This document shows, piece after piece, positions 5,168 through 5,730 of a DNA stretch of 5,730 nucleotides. Under the pieces are notes generated by a model. It was not told the DNA's origin, ran no database searches, and worked only from the letters and a program-made list of their open reading frames with translations. Source of the stretch: an uncultured Collinsella sp. (GTDB lineage Bacteria > Actinomycetota > Coriobacteriia > Coriobacteriales > Coriobacteriaceae); NCBI GenBank assembly GCA_900551365.1, contig URVZ01000102.1, forward strand, positions 1 to 5,730. Direction: 5' to 3'. The position numbers were made by a program, and so were the translations under genes. Numbering within the stretch: the stretch's first letter is position 1; the number at the start of each line of letters is the position of its first letter.

Positions 5168-5730
5168 ATGAGCGATCTGGAGAACAAGAAGAATCCTGTG
5201 GTCATTACCATCGCGCGCGACTTTGGCGCCGAGGGCCACGAGATTGGCCGCATGCTTGCCGACGAGTTGGGGATTCCGCTGTACGATAACGAGCTGCTGG
5301 TGCGCGCATCGCTGCGCGCGGGCGAGTCGCTCGATAAGATGGCCGCCTATGACGAGCGTCTGGCCGTGGAGAACATGGCGTTTCTGCCCGACCGCTACGA
5401 TGCGCGTTCGTACTCGGATAAGTTGTTCCAAAAGATGAGCCAGGTGATTTTGGATCTGGGTGAGACCGAGAGCTGCATTATCGAAGGCCGTCTGTCCGAT
5501 TACCTGCTGCGTAACAACCCCAACCACATTGCCGTGTTGGTGACCGCACCCTTTGAGGACCGCGTCGAGATCGTGCGTAAGAAGCGTGGCCTCAACAAAA
5601 AGAAGGGCGCTAAGCTGGTCAAGCAGCAGCAGAAGGCGCGCGAGGCGTTCTATAAGCGCTACAGCACCGGCAAGTGGAAGATGACGAGCGGTAAAGACAT
5701 CGTCGTCAACCGCGCCAAGCTGGGCCGCGA
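5168..5730 (+). CDS. Cytidylate-kinase-like protein, 3' end beyond the window
   Basis: An open frame of 187 codons running off the window edge. It resembles the cytidylate-kinase-like family (PF13189 type), P-loop nucleotide kinases of uncertain physiological substrate that are distinct from the housekeeping CMP kinase. The N-terminus PVVITIARDFGAEGHEIGRMLADELGIPLYDNELL (residues 10-44) follows the family's opening strand, phosphate loop and helix. Later landmarks are CIIEGRLSDYLL (103-114), VLVTAPFEDRVEIV (123-136) and the lid-like KAREAFYKRYSTGKW (156-170). The phosphate loop reads GAEGHE where family members usually have GSGGRE. ATG 5168 follows AAAGGA (5156-5161) by 6 bases. It lies 48 bases after permease 2 with a palindrome between, so it may be co-transcribed with the transporter or be separate. 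Family confidence is good; substrate is unknown. Confidence 0.82.
   Translation, partial: MSDLENKKNPVVITIARDFGAEGHEIGRMLADELGIPLYDNELLVRASLRAGESLDKMAAYDERLAVENMAFLPDRYDARSYSDKLFQKMSQVILDLGETESCIIEGRLSDYLLRNNPNHIAVLVTAPFEDRVEIVRKKRGLNKKKGAKLVKQQQKAREAFYKRYSTGKWKMTSGKDIVVNRAKLGR

Noticed and set aside
3743..5527. A 594-codon open frame on the minus strand spanning both permeases and the start of the kinase gene
   Set aside because: It is codon-aligned antisense to three genes that share one frame. Minus-strand stops would need TTA, CTA or TCA sense codons, which this GC-rich region avoids. It even reads through both TAG stops as Leu codons. The translation is His/Arg/Gln-rich low-complexity sequence with no recognisable domain.
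1..5730. A novel defence, mobile or toxin-antitoxin system
   Set aside because: All seven genes match common families of protein folding, amino-acid import and nucleotide kinases. No transposase, integrase, nuclease, CRISPR repeat or small toxin-like gene pair could be found.

Overview
The window looks like an ordinary chromosomal stretch of a high-GC Gram-positive bacterium. The best guess is a Coriobacteriia member such as Collinsella. That guess rests on GC-rich third codon positions, Gram-positive-style lipoprotein and foldase genes, and intergenic palindromes built on GGGGACAG/CTGTCCCC, which I remember as common in such genomes. It is inference and no database was searched. All seven supported genes are on the + strand.

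Left part (1-1903): a palindromic repeat at the window edge is followed by a membrane-anchored parvulin-type peptidyl-prolyl isomerase/foldase (124-1344). A strong stem-loop without a U-tract lies between it and a YqeY/GatB-like protein (1399-1842). A clear intrinsic terminator at 1872-1903 closes this unit. Positions 1904-2089 hold a large near-perfect inverted repeat (1912-1984) and then a promoter region with a good -10 box and an adjoining 6-8-6 palindrome.

Middle and right part (2090-5119): a complete polar amino-acid ABC importer operon in the order ATPase, substrate-binding lipoprotein, permease 1, permease 2. Intergenic gaps are 8, 25 and 3 bases. The binding protein resembles the PEB1a aspartate/glutamate-binding group in the residues expected to hold the ligand, so acidic amino acids are the most likely cargo. 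It carries a twin-arginine-like signal followed by a lipobox. The lipid-anchored binding protein would deliver ligand to a heterodimeric channel of the two permeases, powered by the ATPase.

Right edge (5120-5730): a compact palindrome related to the other repeats sits between the transporter and a cytidylate-kinase-like nucleotide kinase gene, which the window end cuts off.

I found no CRISPR array, transposase gene, RNA gene, phage gene or defence system, and nothing that amounts to a new biological system. The most interesting non-coding signal is the repeat family. Three intergenic sites share the GGGACAG/CTGTCCC core, but each has its own self-complementary flanking stem.
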